Of a stretch of 64,000 bases of DNA, positions 44,408 through 57,879 are shown piece after piece (position 1 is the first letter of the stretch; each line of letters opens with the position of its first letter). Under the pieces are notes generated by a model. It was not told the DNA's origin. It saw only the letters and a list, made by a program, of their open reading frames with translations, and did not search any database. The position numbers and the translations under genes were made by a program. This DNA comes from Poronia punctata (lineage: Eukaryota; Ascomycota; Sordariomycetes; Xylariales; Xylariaceae): assembly GCA_022579005.1 (NCBI GenBank), contig MU401513.1, forward strand, positions 1 through 64,000, written 5' to 3'.

Positions 44408-47400
44408 ATTTTAAAGTTATTAATACTAGTTAAAAAATGTAATATTTTAACTTAACAATTTAACTTAATTAAAATTAACTTAACTTAGTAGTATTATATT
44501 AGTAGCGCTACTAAAAACTAATATTTTAGCTACTAACTAGTTATAGCTTAAAGAAACAAAGAATATATAAAAATGCGCGTAGCTATAAAGTAATAAGCTT
44601 TAGCTAAAATACTATACTAAGATAGTAACTTTATAAAGACTATTTTTAAAATAAATAAGATTTTTTAAACAAAAGCTTATAAACAATTTACTATACTTTT
44701 TTACTTGTTTTTAAAAATAAAAAGCAAAACTTTAAGTTATATTGTTAAAAAATTTAATAATAAAAATACTTTAAAGACTTTAATAAAATAAGCTTAGGTA
44801 TTTAACTAATATATAGCTAAAAACACTTTTAAAAAAATACGCTATATATAAATAACTAAAAATTTTTACTAGAAAACCTATAAGCTAGTAAAAGCTTTTA
44901 CTAAGCTATACGTTAAAAAAACTAATAAACTTAGCTTTTTATTTATAGCGCTTATAAAAAATAAAAAAAAAGCTGTTTTTAATTTTAATAGTACTATAAA
45001 CATTAAAGCTTTTAATAACCTAATAAAATATTACTTTAAAGTAGTTTTTTAAAAATTAAAAATTTAAGCTTTAATGCTAATAGTATACTAAGTATAAAAA
45101 AATACTATATATTGCCTGCTTACTATTAGCTAATAAACTATAATAAACCTAGTTTAATAAGCATAATATTTAGCTTACTTTAGTTTAAAAAAAACTACTA
45201 AGTTAAAAGCTAAAATATAGCGTTTATAAAAATAAAAAAAAGATTAAATACGTAATTAAAATAAAGCTATACTTTTGCTAACTGCAAATTAAAACAAAAT
45301 TATAAAACGTATAACTTTAAAGCTAGCAAAGGCTTATAATAAAATTAACTGCTTAAAAAACTAAATAATTAACGCTAATTAATAAGTAGTAGACCTACTA
45401 GCTTATAATAAATTAATATTTTAAAATAACGTTTTTTTGTTTACTTTTTTTATATAACCTTGCAAATTTGCAAAAATTAAAATATTTATATTTTATAATA
45501 ATAAAAAAAAAAATAAAGTTATATTTAAAATATAGTTACGCTATATATATAATTGCTTTAAAGCTAATAAAAATTAGTTTATTAACAACTAAGCTAAACT
45601 AGCTAATATTAAGGCCTACTTAAAAAGCTTTATAGCTAAAAACTTTTAACTATATTTATAAAACAATTACTTAAATATAATAAATATGCTTATAAAGCTT
45701 TTAAACTACTTAAAAAGCAAGTATAAAAACGTTAACTAAAAGCAAAACGTTAAAACTAAATATTAAAAATTAAAAATAAAAAGTTTTGCTAATTATTAAA
45801 CCTTTAAAAATAACTTTATATGTTTAGCAAGCAAATAATAAATTTTTTATACTAAATAAAAAAAAAAGTTTTATAATAAACTTATAGCTTATTTATAATA
45901 TAAAACTATATTTTAATACTTTAATAATATTATTAATTTTAATATATTTATTTAATACTATATATAAGTAGTTTATACTTTTTAATAAGAAAATAAATAT
46001 AAAATAGTATAAAAGCTTGCTAATAATTTTTGCTTTAATATAGTTAAACTAGTATAGCTTAATACTAAAAAAACAAATATAGTTATAAAAAGCTATACTA
46101 GCAATGCTAAACTATATAATAGTAGCTAACTTAGCTAACAAGTTTTTTTAAAATAATAACTTAAGCTTTTTGCTAAAAAAATAAAAACTTTAATTATTAA
46201 AAGTTATTGCTTTAATTATAAAGGTTAAAAATATACTTTTTATAAGTGTTTATAAAAAAAAACAACTTTAACTAGTAAGCACGTATTTAAGCTATCTTGC
46301 TAGCTTATAGTTTTAATAATAATACTTTTTTTACTAAAAAAAAAAAAAAAAAATAAACTTTAAAAAAATAACTTTAAAATAAGTTAACTTTTATTTAAAA
46401 AAAGTATTACTTAGCGTTAGTATAAATAAAGAATTAAGTATAGTAAATAAATATATAAAAGGAGATTTTTTTATATTTAGCTATATACTATTAAATAATA
46501 AATCTTTTTTATAAACTAATAACGTTTTAAGTAATATAAAAGCTAATATATATATAGTTATAAATATGTTTTTAGCAACAAAAATTAAAGCTAACTTTAA
46601 CTTAATTATTATTATAAACTTTAATTACTAAATAGTAATAAGATTTAATAGTAAAAGTTGTTAAAAAATATATAAAATACTTATAGTTATATTTTAAGTA
46701 AACTAATAAACGTTTAAAAAAGTTTTTTTAATAGTTTTATATATATAATATAATATAATATTAAATAAGCTATAGTTTGCTAAGCATAAAATATTACTAA
46801 ACTATAAAAACTACTAGCTACTATTTTTAAAAACCTTACTAGCAAGATTTAAATGCTTATTAAATAAAAGCACTTAAATATAAATACTTAAAAAAATAAG
46901 CTTTAAACTTTTAGCTAATAATATAATATTAGCTTTTGTAAAAAAATTTTTTACTACTATACTTATTTTAACTTAATAAAAGTCGATTTTTAAAAAATAA
47001 AAAAGGCTTTAATAGTAAAAGAAAACTTACTTAAAAAAATATAAAAAATATAAAGTATTTTTAATAAATAGTTATTTAACGTATAAAAACTATATTAAAT
47101 AAAAAAAAAATAGTATATTTTAGTATAAAAAAAAATTAATAGTTAAACTTTGCTTATTTATAGCTTTATTATTTTAGCATATAGTTTAAGTAAATTAATT
47201 AAAAAATAAAGTTAAAATAATTAGTATAAAGGAAATTAATATAGTTATAAATAAAAAATAAATTAAAAAGTTTTTTAATAAAAAAAGTAAAAAGTTAAAA
47301 AAGCAAGCTTTAAAAGTAATTTCTTTTAAATATTATAACTTACTACGCATTTTTAGTAAAGTTAATTTAAATACTTTACTACTATATTAGCTTAAAGTAA

Positions 47401-50400
47401 ACTATTAAATTAAATTTTTAAAAAAAAAATTACTAAAAAATCTTAAGTATAGCTTATTATATAAAATATTCCTAAACAAGCTAAAAGCAATTAAAAAATA
47501 CTTAGTAAACTAGTTATAAAAAGGCTTTATTAAACTAAGCAATGCTTTATAAGCATTTTTAGTTTTATTTATATTAAAACTATATAAAAAACTACGTTTT
47601 TATGTTAATTATTAAAAGCTAAATAACTTAATAAAAAAAAATTAATACCTTTTACTGCTAATTAAAAAAACTTTATTATATATATTTAAAGCAAAAATAT
47701 TTACTAAAATTAATATATAACAAGCGTTTTACTATATTTAAATAATACTAAAAATAAAGAACTTTATAACTTTTTAAATTTAATATAATATATACTAGTA
47801 TAAAGTATTACTATTTAAGCTTATAAACAAACTATTTACGTTTTAAAAATATATTAACAATATTTTATTTAATTACTTTAACTATTTTTATTATATTTAT
47901 ATAAATAATATATTAATATACTTTATAACTTTAAAAAAACATTAAAAATATATAAAAAAAGTTTTACTATAGCTATAAAAAGCTAGTTTATAAGCTAATT
48001 TAAAAAAATTAAAATTTTATATTATAAAAACTAAATTTTTAAAATATATAGTTAGTGCTAAAAGTATAAGCATTAATTTAAGTAAAATAAAAGTAATTAA
48101 AAATTAAGCTATGCTTATAACTATAAAAAAAGTATAATTTTTTTTAAAATTTTATAATTTTTATAAAAAGTTTATATGCAACTATAGCTATAAAGCAAAG
48201 CTACTTATAATATTAACTTATAATAATACTTTTTTTATTTAAAGCAAAAAATATAAAAAAGCTTTTTAAAAACTAAAAAAAACTTTAATAGCAGCTTTTT
48301 TATTATAATACTATAATTATAACTTATTTATAAAAGTAAAAACTAATGCGTTAAATAAAGTAGTAGCTAAAGTTTTAATATAATTATACTTTAATAAAAA
48401 ATAGTATTTATTAGCTTTTTTTTTAAAAACTATAAGCAAAGCTAAACTTAATTATAAAATTTATAATAAAAAAATGTTAGCAATAGTTTTAGCTATAAAA
48501 AAATAAAAAGCTAAACTTATTAGTTATTAATATAATAAACTATTTTTAATTATTATTAACTATAAAGTATTAAAATATTTTAGTATAAAATAATACTTTA
48601 ACTTATAATAAGCAAAATAGTTTACTTTTTTAATAAAATATAACTTTATAATTATATATTGCTTAAAAAAAAAGAATATAGTTATAAACGCGCTATTTAG
48701 AAAATAAAAAAATGTAATTTTTTAAAAAGCAAAAAAAGACCTATATAAGCACACTACTTTTTTTTAATTAGTTATAATTAAATTTACGTTAACATAAATA
48801 AAAAATATAATTAAGATTTTATTTTTTAAACTTTAAAAAAAAGTAAAGGCTTTAAAAGATTTTTAACTTATAAATAAAATCTTGTAAAAAAATTAAAAAG
48901 ACTTAAGTATGCAAATTTATAAATAAAAAATAAAAGCTAAAATTAAAAACTTAAATAATAAAATAAATATAAATAATTTATAAAAACTAAAAAATAGTTT
49001 AACTATATATAAAAAAAAACTAGTAGTACTAAATACTTTTTTTTTATAAATAAAATTAATAAAAAAAGCATATAAAAAAATATTAACAGTATACTTAAGC
49101 AAAAAAAAAATATACTACTTAGTTATAAAAAAATACTAATAGCTTTAATTAAAAAATAATTATAATAAATATATAGTAAATTGCTTATAATATTATTTAG
49201 CTAAAGTTTTTAAAAATAAAATACTAAGCAAACTAATACTATTATTAATTTTAAATTATATTTAAAAATATATTATAATAGATTTTAAATAAATGCTAAA
49301 AAATAAGTATAAATTTAATAATATAATAGTTATAGTAAACAAACTAAAAAAAAAGTTATAAACTATTTTTTATATAATAAAAATTATAGCATAGTAAGCA
49401 GCTTAACTATATTATAAAAAACTATTTAAAGTATTTAAATTGCTAGTTATAATTACTTTAAATTATAAACCTTAGTTTATTTTTGCTTTTATAAACAAAG
49501 TTGCTAAAATTTTTAGCATTATATAAACTTTAGCTTTATTAAAGCATTATAAAATAGTAAAGCAAGCTAAAATAATAAATAAGTACTTAAACTAAAAATT
49601 ATGCTTATATGTTAACTATTACTAAAATAATTAGTTAAAAAAAATATTTACTATAAATTATATATAAGCTATAATATTATATAAGTTAATAAAGTTATTA
49701 CTATATAAAGTAAAAATAAGTTTTTTAATGCTATTATAATTTAACTAAGAAAATAAAATAGTAAATAATAAAATAAAAGATTTTTTATAAAAAAAACAAA
49801 AATTATATACTAAAGTATAAAGCTAAATTTAAACTATTATAAATTATATTAACGTAGCTAAAAAAAACTTATAACGTATATAAAAATAAATAACTAAATA
49901 AGCAAACCTAAGCTATAAAAAACCTAACTTTAATATAAAAAACTTTGTTTTTATACTAAAAAAATAATAGGCATAATAAACTAACTAATTATTTAATAAG
50001 CTTAATTACTTAATAACTTAATAAAAATTTTATATTTTATTTTATAATAAAAATACTTATACGCTTAAAGTATTGCTTACTTAGCAAGTAACTAATAAAT
50101 ACTATATTAACTAGTTATAAAAATATTTAAATAACTTATTACTAAGCTAAAAATTTAAAAACTTTAAAAGTAAAACAATTATATTATTAAGCAAAAAAAA
50201 GTTTATAATAAAAAAAATATATATATTAAAACTATATTATAAAAAACTTTAATATAAAGTAAATTAAAAAAAATAAAATATAAATAATAAATAGTATTTT
50301 GCAAAAAACTTTAAAAATAGTACAAAATTATTAAAAAAGTTTTATAAACAATACTTAAATATAGCTAGCTTATTACTATGCTTAGCTAAATAGCTTAAAG

Positions 50401-50713
50401 CAGCAGCTTACAATAAGTTTAATAAATTATATATTAATAATAATAAAGCTGCACAACTTACGTTAAAAGTGTAAAAAACGCAAAAAAAAAAACGCGTAAA
50501 AAGCTACTTTATATAGTTAAACTACTATAATTAGTTATAAAGAAACTAGCACTATAGCGTAATAGTATAAAGGCCTAAACTATTATAATAATAGTAAATA
50601 CTTAAAGCAATTTTTTTTAGCTAAAAAGCAACTAATTAAAAAAGACTTAAAAAATATTAGTTTAAACTTAAACTATGCTTTAAAATAAGTTATTTTTTTT
50701 TTTTAAAAAAGGT

Positions 50714-50959
50714 AGTTATAAATTAGTTAATAGCAGTACAGCTAATTAAGTAGCTTATAGCTATTATTTCTTTTAAATAGTAAATATAAAAGCTTGTACT
50801 TATAAACAGCTATAGCTTTACTAGTTAGTGCACATATAGGTTTGCACTTTTAACAAGAGCTTAAAGGCTTTTCTTTCTTTTTCTCTTTATTTTAAGATTT
50901 CTAGTAATAAATCAAGTTACCTTTAAAAGCCTTGCCTTCTTTGTAACCTAATTATAACA
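50714..50959 (+). repeat. 3' LTR of Gypsy element
   Basis: About 246 bp, partner of 44163-44407. It ends TAACA and is followed by the GCTTA duplication at 50960-50964. Less mutated in its outer (right) half, for example GCCTTGCCTTCTTTG, where the 5' copy shows only T. Confidence 0.9.
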
Positions 50960-50964
50960 GCTTA
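50960..50964 (+). repeat. Target-site duplication, right copy (GCTTA)
   Basis: Exact match to 44158-44162, confirming the element boundaries at both ends. Confidence 0.85.
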
Positions 50965-53900
50965 TATAATATAGTTATTGTTTTTTAAATAAATAATAAA
51001 TATTAGTAAAGTATTTAATAGCTTTATAAGACTTTTAAAATTTATTTAAGTTTTTTAGCAGCTATACTTAGTATTTTGCTTTATTTAGTATACTTTAAAA
51101 AGCTTTATTATATATATATTAGCAAGCTATTTTTTATTTATAGCTTGCTATTATATTTTAATTTTAATTTAAGTAGCGTTAGCTACTTATATATTAAGCA
51201 GCATATTACTTTATAATATACTATATATTATAGCAACTTTATTTTGCTATTTTATTACTTTTTTTTTTTTTATAAGCATAATATATTTTAGCTTTTTTAT
51301 ACTTAAACTTATTATAATACTACTTATAATTTTTATAAGTTAATAAATAAGCTAAGTATTTATTAAGCAGCGTTTAAAGCATACTTAGCGCTTTTAAGTA
51401 TTTTTTAAGCTAATATTTAACTTTAGCTACTATATAAGCAAGCAGCTTTTTTATTTTTATATTTTTTTTATTTTATATAGTTTATAAAAAATTATTTTTT
51501 TACTAAGCAGTTATTTAATTTTATATTTTTTATTATTTTATTATTTTAATTTTAAATACTATTAAGCTTAAAAAGTTTAAGTTAAAATTTTTTGCTTTTA
51601 TAGCTTATTTTACTAGTTTATTTACTTATTTATTATTTTATATGTTTATATATTTAAAGCACTATTTTAGCTTAGCTTTAGTTTATTTTATTAGTTAATA
51701 TATTTAAATAAACGCTACTTATAAGGTTTTTAGCGCATTTTTTTATATATATTAAAATATAGCAATATTATTTATATATGCTATTATATTAAAATTTAAG
51801 TAAAGTTTTTTAGCTTTTTATAAGCTTTTTAATAGCTTTACTTTTTTAGTATTAAATATATTAAAATAATTATTTAAACTTTTACTTTTTTTTATTACTT
51901 TTTTTATATTTTTATAAACTATATAATTATAGTTAACTTTATTACTACTAATTTTAAAGCTATTTAAAAATATTATAGTATTAAAAACTAACTTTTTATT
52001 AAACTACTTTTAAAATGCTTTAGTTACGTTTTTTTTTAAAAGCTTATATATTAAGTTAACTTATAACTTAGCTAAGTAGCGTAGCAAATATAGTATAAGC
52101 TAAGCTATAGCTAGTAGTAAATTTATTATAAGCTATATATTTATAATAAAAAGTTAGATTTGCTTTGCTTTTTATTTTTATTTAATTTTAATTAGCTTTG
52201 CTTTTATTATTAAAAAGTAATTTTTTAAAACTATTTATATTTAGTAAGCAAAGCATAGCTTTGCTTTATTTAGTACTAATTATACTATAAAAAGTTTGCT
52301 ATTTATAAAAAGCGTTAAGTTAAGTTAAGTTTTTTATACTAGTAGCACTTTTTTAGCTACTTTAATTATAGCTTATTATATTAAGTTTATATAACTTTTA
52401 ATTTTTATATTTATTTTTATAAGTTTATTAGCTTTATATTAAGCTAGCTTTATTTTATTTTTATATTAAACTTTATTATTATAAAGCAATAATAGTATTA
52501 GTATAGTTTACGCTGCTTTATATAGTATTGCTGCTAAAAGCTTTTTTTTTATAGCTACTAATGCTTTAATATAGTTAAAAATATATATATTAATAGCTAT
52601 TTGCTTTTTTATATAATATTTAAAAAATAGTTTTTAGTTTAGCTAAACTTTAAGCTATTATAATATTAGCTTTAACTTTTATAAAGCTTATACTATAGTT
52701 TTTTTATATTTTAAAAGTTTTAGTAGTATTAAATATATTATTTTAGCTAAAGTATTAATATTTAAGTTTATAATTTTATATTTTTTTATAAAGTAAATTA
52801 TTTTTATTTTTTTTAAAATAAAAAAGATCTTGTTATTTTTTTTATAATTTAAAATATGCTTAACTTTTTGCTAAGCTTTTTTTGCACTTTTATTTATATT
52901 ATTAGCTATAATAAAAACGCTTATATTATTAGCATATGTTTATTAATATAAGCTTTTATTTAGTAGTTTAGCTATATAAAATATATATAATATAAATAAC
53001 TAAAGCAAGCTTTATAAAGTTTTATACTTTTAATTTTGCATTTTTATTATATTTTTTTTTAACTTAGTATATAAACGCTATTTTATAAAAAAGTTTTTAG
53101 CTAGCTTTATTACTTAAAGTAGCTAACCTTATAATATTATATAATATAATAGCTATTGCTTATATAATATATTAAAAGCTTTTTATATATTTAAAATAAT
53201 TAATATAACTTTTTTTTTTTTTACTAATATTAAGTTTATTTTATATATAAAGCTAGTAACTAAGTTTATAGCTAACTTTATAAGTATTGCTTTTATATAT
53301 TAAAAGCTAATTAGCTTAGCTTATAAGCTAACTTATACTATTTGCCTAGCTACTAACTTTTTATATTTTTTATTAATATAAAAAAATAATATTATAAGCT
53401 TAAATAATTAAAATATTATAAAATTTATTTTGCTTAGCTTAAAAATTATTACTACTTATACTACTTTTTAAGCTTTTAAAAAGTAGCTTATATAAAAATT
53501 TTTTTTTTTTAAACTTAATAATATTTACTAATATATACTTAGTAAGCTACTATTATTTTAGCTATAATATTATTTTTTTTTAATAAAGTAAACTTAATTT
53601 TATATATAAAATAGTTTATTTTTTTTAAAGTAATTTTTATAAACTATAGCAAGTACTTTAGCTTTAAAAGTATATTATTTATAAAATTATTATTAGCACT
53701 ATATTTTTTAAGTATTTTTTTATATAAATGCTAAGCTTTATTTAAGCTTTGCTTAATTAGCTTTTTTATATTTAAAATTTTTAAAAAAAGTATTTATAGC
53801 TTTACTTTAAGCTTATACTATTTAATAAGCATATATAAGTTTTTATTTATTTTTACTTTATTAATATACTTATTTTAATATTTTTTTTTAGCTTATTAAA

Positions 53901-56900
53901 CTATTATAAAAAAAGCTTTATATTTTATTATTATATTTTTATTTTTTACTTTATTAGCTATTTAAGCTTTTTTAGCTTGCTTTAAGTTATTATAAGCTAG
54001 TTTATATATATTTGTTTACTAAGGTGCTAACTTTTTTTTAACTTTATATTAAGTGCTTACTATTTAAATTACTTTTATTAAAATGCTTATAAGCTTTTTT
54101 ACTACACTTTTTATATTGTTTAAGTTTTTAGTACTAGTAATATTTAAAAAAAAAGTACTATATTTGCTACTAGATTAGCTAGCTTTTTAAGCTTTAATTT
54201 TTTAATTTTTTACTTGTGCTACTTTAATAAAAGCCTTTTTTTTTAAAAAAAAGCACTACTTATAGTAAGTAATAGTTAAAGCTTAATATATATTTATAAT
54301 TAAAGTTTGCATTAGTAAATAATATATTAAAAAAAAGTAAATTAATAATATAGCTATTTTTATATAAAGCAATTTTAAGCTAACTAATATAAAATATATT
54401 AAACTAAGCAAACTATAAAGCTAGTTTACTATTATTTTTTTTAAAAACTAACTTTAGCTTTTAGTTTATATATTTTATATTAGCATTTTTAGCTATAAAG
54501 CAATTTTATAGTAGCTTTAGTAAGCATAAGTACTATAGCACTTTTTTTATTTAAAGTGCTTTATAATAATTTAATAAAGTAAACTTATTAACATTTATTT
54601 ATAATAAGTTTTTAAAAGCTATAAGCTTATATAGCGTAGCTTTTAGCTTTGCTTTTTTTTTATATAAATTATAATTTAAAATTTAGTTTTTTTTAAGTTT
54701 TAGTATTTTAAAAAAGTATATATAATATATTTTAAATATATTTATATTTATATATAAGTAAATATAAAAACTTATAGCTTTTATATTATTATAACGTTTA
54801 TTTTTTTTTAATATTTTTTAAAAAAAGCAATATATACTAGCTAAAACTTTTATATATTATATACTTTAACGCGTAAATCTTTTAATATTTTAGCTAGCTT
54901 ATAACGTTTTTTTTTTACTAAGTATTTAGTACTAGTTTAAATTAGTTAAGTATAAGTATAAATTATAAAAATACTATATTATATATTTATATAAGCTGCT
55001 AATTTAATATAGCTTTAATATTATTAATATATAATTTAATAACTTTATTTATAACTACTTTTATTTTTATAGCTATTATAGTAGTATTAGTATTACTTTT
55101 ACTATTTTTATTATTTTAGCTTTTTTAAGTATTTAAAAAGTTTGTTTTTTTTAAGCTAGTTTTTTATAATGCTTTATTATTATTTTACTTTTTAGCTAAA
55201 ATTTTTACTATTATATTTATTTTATTTTAATTATTATTTTTTTTAAAGCTTAGTACTAGCTTATAAAAAAAGCAGCAAGCACTTAAGTATTTGCTAACAT
55301 TGCTTTTTTTTACTTAATAACTTAAGCAAGCTTAAGCTATTTTATATTAGCGCTAGCACTTTTATTTAAATTAAAAAATACTAGGTTTACTAAGTTTACT
55401 ACTATTATAAATAGCTTATTTTTATTTTTATATTATTTATTGCTAGCTTTTTATATTATAGCTAGCTGCTTTTTTAATAATATTATTATTTATTAGCTTG
55501 CTTTTTTTAGCTTAGCAAAGTAGTTTAAGTAGCTAGCTTAGTAAAGTTTAAAGCAATTTATATAATATAGTAATTTTTTATATTTATTTAATTTATATTT
55601 ATTTAGTTTATTATTATAATTATAGTAGCAATACGCTTTAAAATAGTACTAAGCTAAATAAAACTTTTAATAACTTAAGCTTTATTTTTTATGCTTAATA
55701 ATAAAAAGCTTTTTATTAATTTGCTTAGCTAGCTAGCTAGTTAAAAATAATTAAAAGCTTTTTACTAAGTATTTAAAAAATATAATTTAATTTTATATAA
55801 TAGTAATAATATTAATATTTTTATATAAAAAGTGCATATTTACTAAGTTATGCTTTATTTATACTTTTACTTTTTTTTAACTAGTTTAGTAATTATATTT
55901 GCTAATTATTATTATATAATATTAAAAAAAAATATAAGTATGCTGCTAATAATATATATAACTTATTTTTTTAATAATTTAATTTTTTTTACTACTAATG
56001 CTTTTATAATAATAGCTTTTTACTTATTGCTTATAAGCTTATTATAAATAATAAAGCTAATTATTTTAATTGCTTATTTAGTTTAAATATATTAAAAGTT
56101 AATAATTTTTATAAGCTAAATTTTTAATTTTTTAATAAAAACTATATAAGTTATATAAAGCTTTTTTTAATAAATTAATTTTTTAAAAATAACTTTAATT
56201 AAAATTTTAAGATTTTTAATATTTAATAGCTTTAAGCAAGCTTTAAAAAACGCTATAAAAATAAAAAATCTAATAAGCTTTGCTGCTTTTTAAAATACTA
56301 TACTACTAGCTAATAAAATAAAGCAAGCTATAATAATATAAAATTTAATTAATTTAAAAGCTTTTATTAAAGCTTTCCTATAATAAGTTAATTATAAATA
56401 TTAAAGCAATATTATTAGTTTTATAATATATATAAATATTATTATATTTAAATAGTAGCTAACTTTTTTAATAAAGTTTTAAGCTACTTATTTTTATATT
56501 ACTTAGTTAAGCTTATTAAATAAAGTTATAAATTTATTTAAAGCATTAACTAGCTTTATAAATTTTTTTTTTATATTTTAATAAAGCGCTAAGCTTTTAT
56601 AAAATACTTTACTACTATATTTTAAAAAATAATATTTTAAAGTATAACATTTTTTTTAAACGTTATTTTTAAAAGCAAAAAATTATTATTAATTTTTACT
56701 TTTTTATACTATAAGTTTACTATAAATAAAGTAGCAAGCTTTATTTACTTAGTAAATTATAGCTTAAAAATAGTAGCTAGGCACTATAGCGTTTATAGTT
56801 TTATTATTAGCAAATTTTGCTATATGCTAACGCAAGCTAATTAAAGTATAAAAATCTGCAAAAATTAGGTCTTTTTAGTTAATTAGCTAATTAGAGCTAA

Positions 56901-56930
56901 GGATTCCGAAAACAAAAAATAAAATTAGAG
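50965..56930 (-). mobile_element. RIP-degraded LINE-type (non-LTR) retrotransposon remnant
   Basis: Read on the minus strand, the segment around 53020-52925 gives the non-LTR reverse transcriptase signature: a mutated GxPQGSPxSPxL box (53020-53000, reading TLxSLL) followed about 20 residues later by YADD, present as YANN (52936-52925) and continuing I-S-V-F. The order and spacing fit Tad1/LINE reverse transcriptases of fungi. Sequence to the right would hold the endonuclease and ORF1, sequence to the left the RNase H and 3' part. The Gypsy element interrupts it, and 43627-44157 is probably its 3' end next to an (ATTA)n tail. The exact ends and clade are inferred. Confidence 0.65.
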
Positions 56931-56987
56931 GGAAGGTTGCTCGCTGTGGCTTAGCCAAGCCAAACAGCCTTGTAAGGCCGTACGTGC

Positions 56988-57015
56988 CACACACACACAC
57001 ACACACACACACACA
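56988..57015. repeat. (CA)n microsatellite at AT-block border
   Basis: Fourteen CA units, about 60 bp inside normal-composition DNA after the block. Confidence 0.95.
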
Positions 57016-57879
57016 TTTGTGTATCCCTCTGATGAATGATATACACCCTTCGTATCTTTACTTGATGCCTAAATTCCGACAGACGCGCCTCTATCGAACG
57101 CGAATTCTCCTCATAGGACTTAAATATGTCTGCTTGCTTGTTTGAGGCGTTTTAAGGAAAAGCGCAGTGCATGGTCTCTCGTGATCCAAGCCGATGGGAT
57201 CAGGGCCATTTAGATACGTCTTAAGCATAGATCCGTGTTCCACTAATGCTGGCCACGGGGCCCTAGGTGTGAACGACCTGTCCAAAACCTTATGACGAAG
57301 GAAGCCTACTCTACTAATGTTAAACCCACCGATCCTATCCCGCCAGCTACCCCTAAGATAGTCCCGTCAACTAGTTGGTACATATCAGGACGGAAGAAAT
57401 ATATTGGTTTACTGTGTAGTATAAAAGTTTATTGACTCCGTCTTAGTATTTCTAGTAGATGCTGGATAATCTATCTCGTGGACTGTTATCTTTGCGTCAT
57501 TTCATCCACTGACTTGACTAATACATGAATGATAGGATGCTCGACGCATCTTGCCCTGCTATAGGACAGGACACATGCCAAAATCTGTCCACCAGATACA
57601 GCGACGCCATTAACGAAACTCTGCGCGATGTAAGGGTATTAAGTATACCAATAATGGCCACGTTTCCGAAAATTCTGGCATAGTACGTGTTCGACTCTGG
57701 ACCCTATCACTGTTGTCCATCGTCTCCGTATCGTATTGGTTGGATGGGTTTTCTTTGCTCTTTATGACTGTGGACGGAGGCGTCGGTCCGCGCTGGGGTT
57801 GACAAGCGTACCCCTTTTCTCTTGGTGATCATACTCCGACCATGCGGAATTTATATCCAAGCTTCGGTTCTACCACCAC
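57016..57879. other. Intergenic, 3' flank of SRP40-like gene
   Basis: No supported gene; holds the 3' UTR of the minus-strand gene to the right. A 64-codon minus frame at 57285-57091 is not convincing. Confidence 0.4.

Larger units (their letters stand above)
44163..50959 (+). mobile_element. RIP-destroyed chromodomain Ty3/Gypsy LTR retrotransposon (chromovirus)
   Basis: About 6.8 kb with two LTRs and a 5-bp target duplication. Gag end: a zinc knuckle relic at 46208-46249 with the CX2CX4HX4C spacing, Cys and His turned to Tyr and an internal stop, as RIP predicts. Pol in one frame: the RT catalytic box YxDD reads as YINN at 47898-47909; RNase H follows to about 48704 with the block MLAIVLAIKK; the integrase core carries a DRGPQF-type box mutated to NYKP-stop-F at 49461-49478. 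A chromodomain relic (Y-V-W-stop pattern, then KNSTKLLKKFYKQYL) spans about 50200-50355, before the 3' LTR. The order RT-RNaseH-IN-chromodomain defines a chromovirus. All conserved Gln/Trp positions tend to be stops, so no product can be made. Confidence 0.93.
43607..56930. repeat. AT-rich RIP block holding nested retrotransposons
   Basis: 13 kb of strongly AT-biased sequence with stop-riddled but still alignable retrotransposon frames. A plus-strand chromodomain Gypsy element occupies 44163-50959. The flanks (43627-44157 and 50965-56930) look like one older minus-strand LINE-type element split by it. Right border at about 56930, where normal composition resumes. Confidence 0.85.

Noticed and set aside
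55850..56047. 65-codon hydrophobic frame in the second AT block (also 48917-49102 on the minus strand)
   Set aside because: Phe/Ile/Leu/Tyr-rich by base composition and lying within transposon relics on the other strand.
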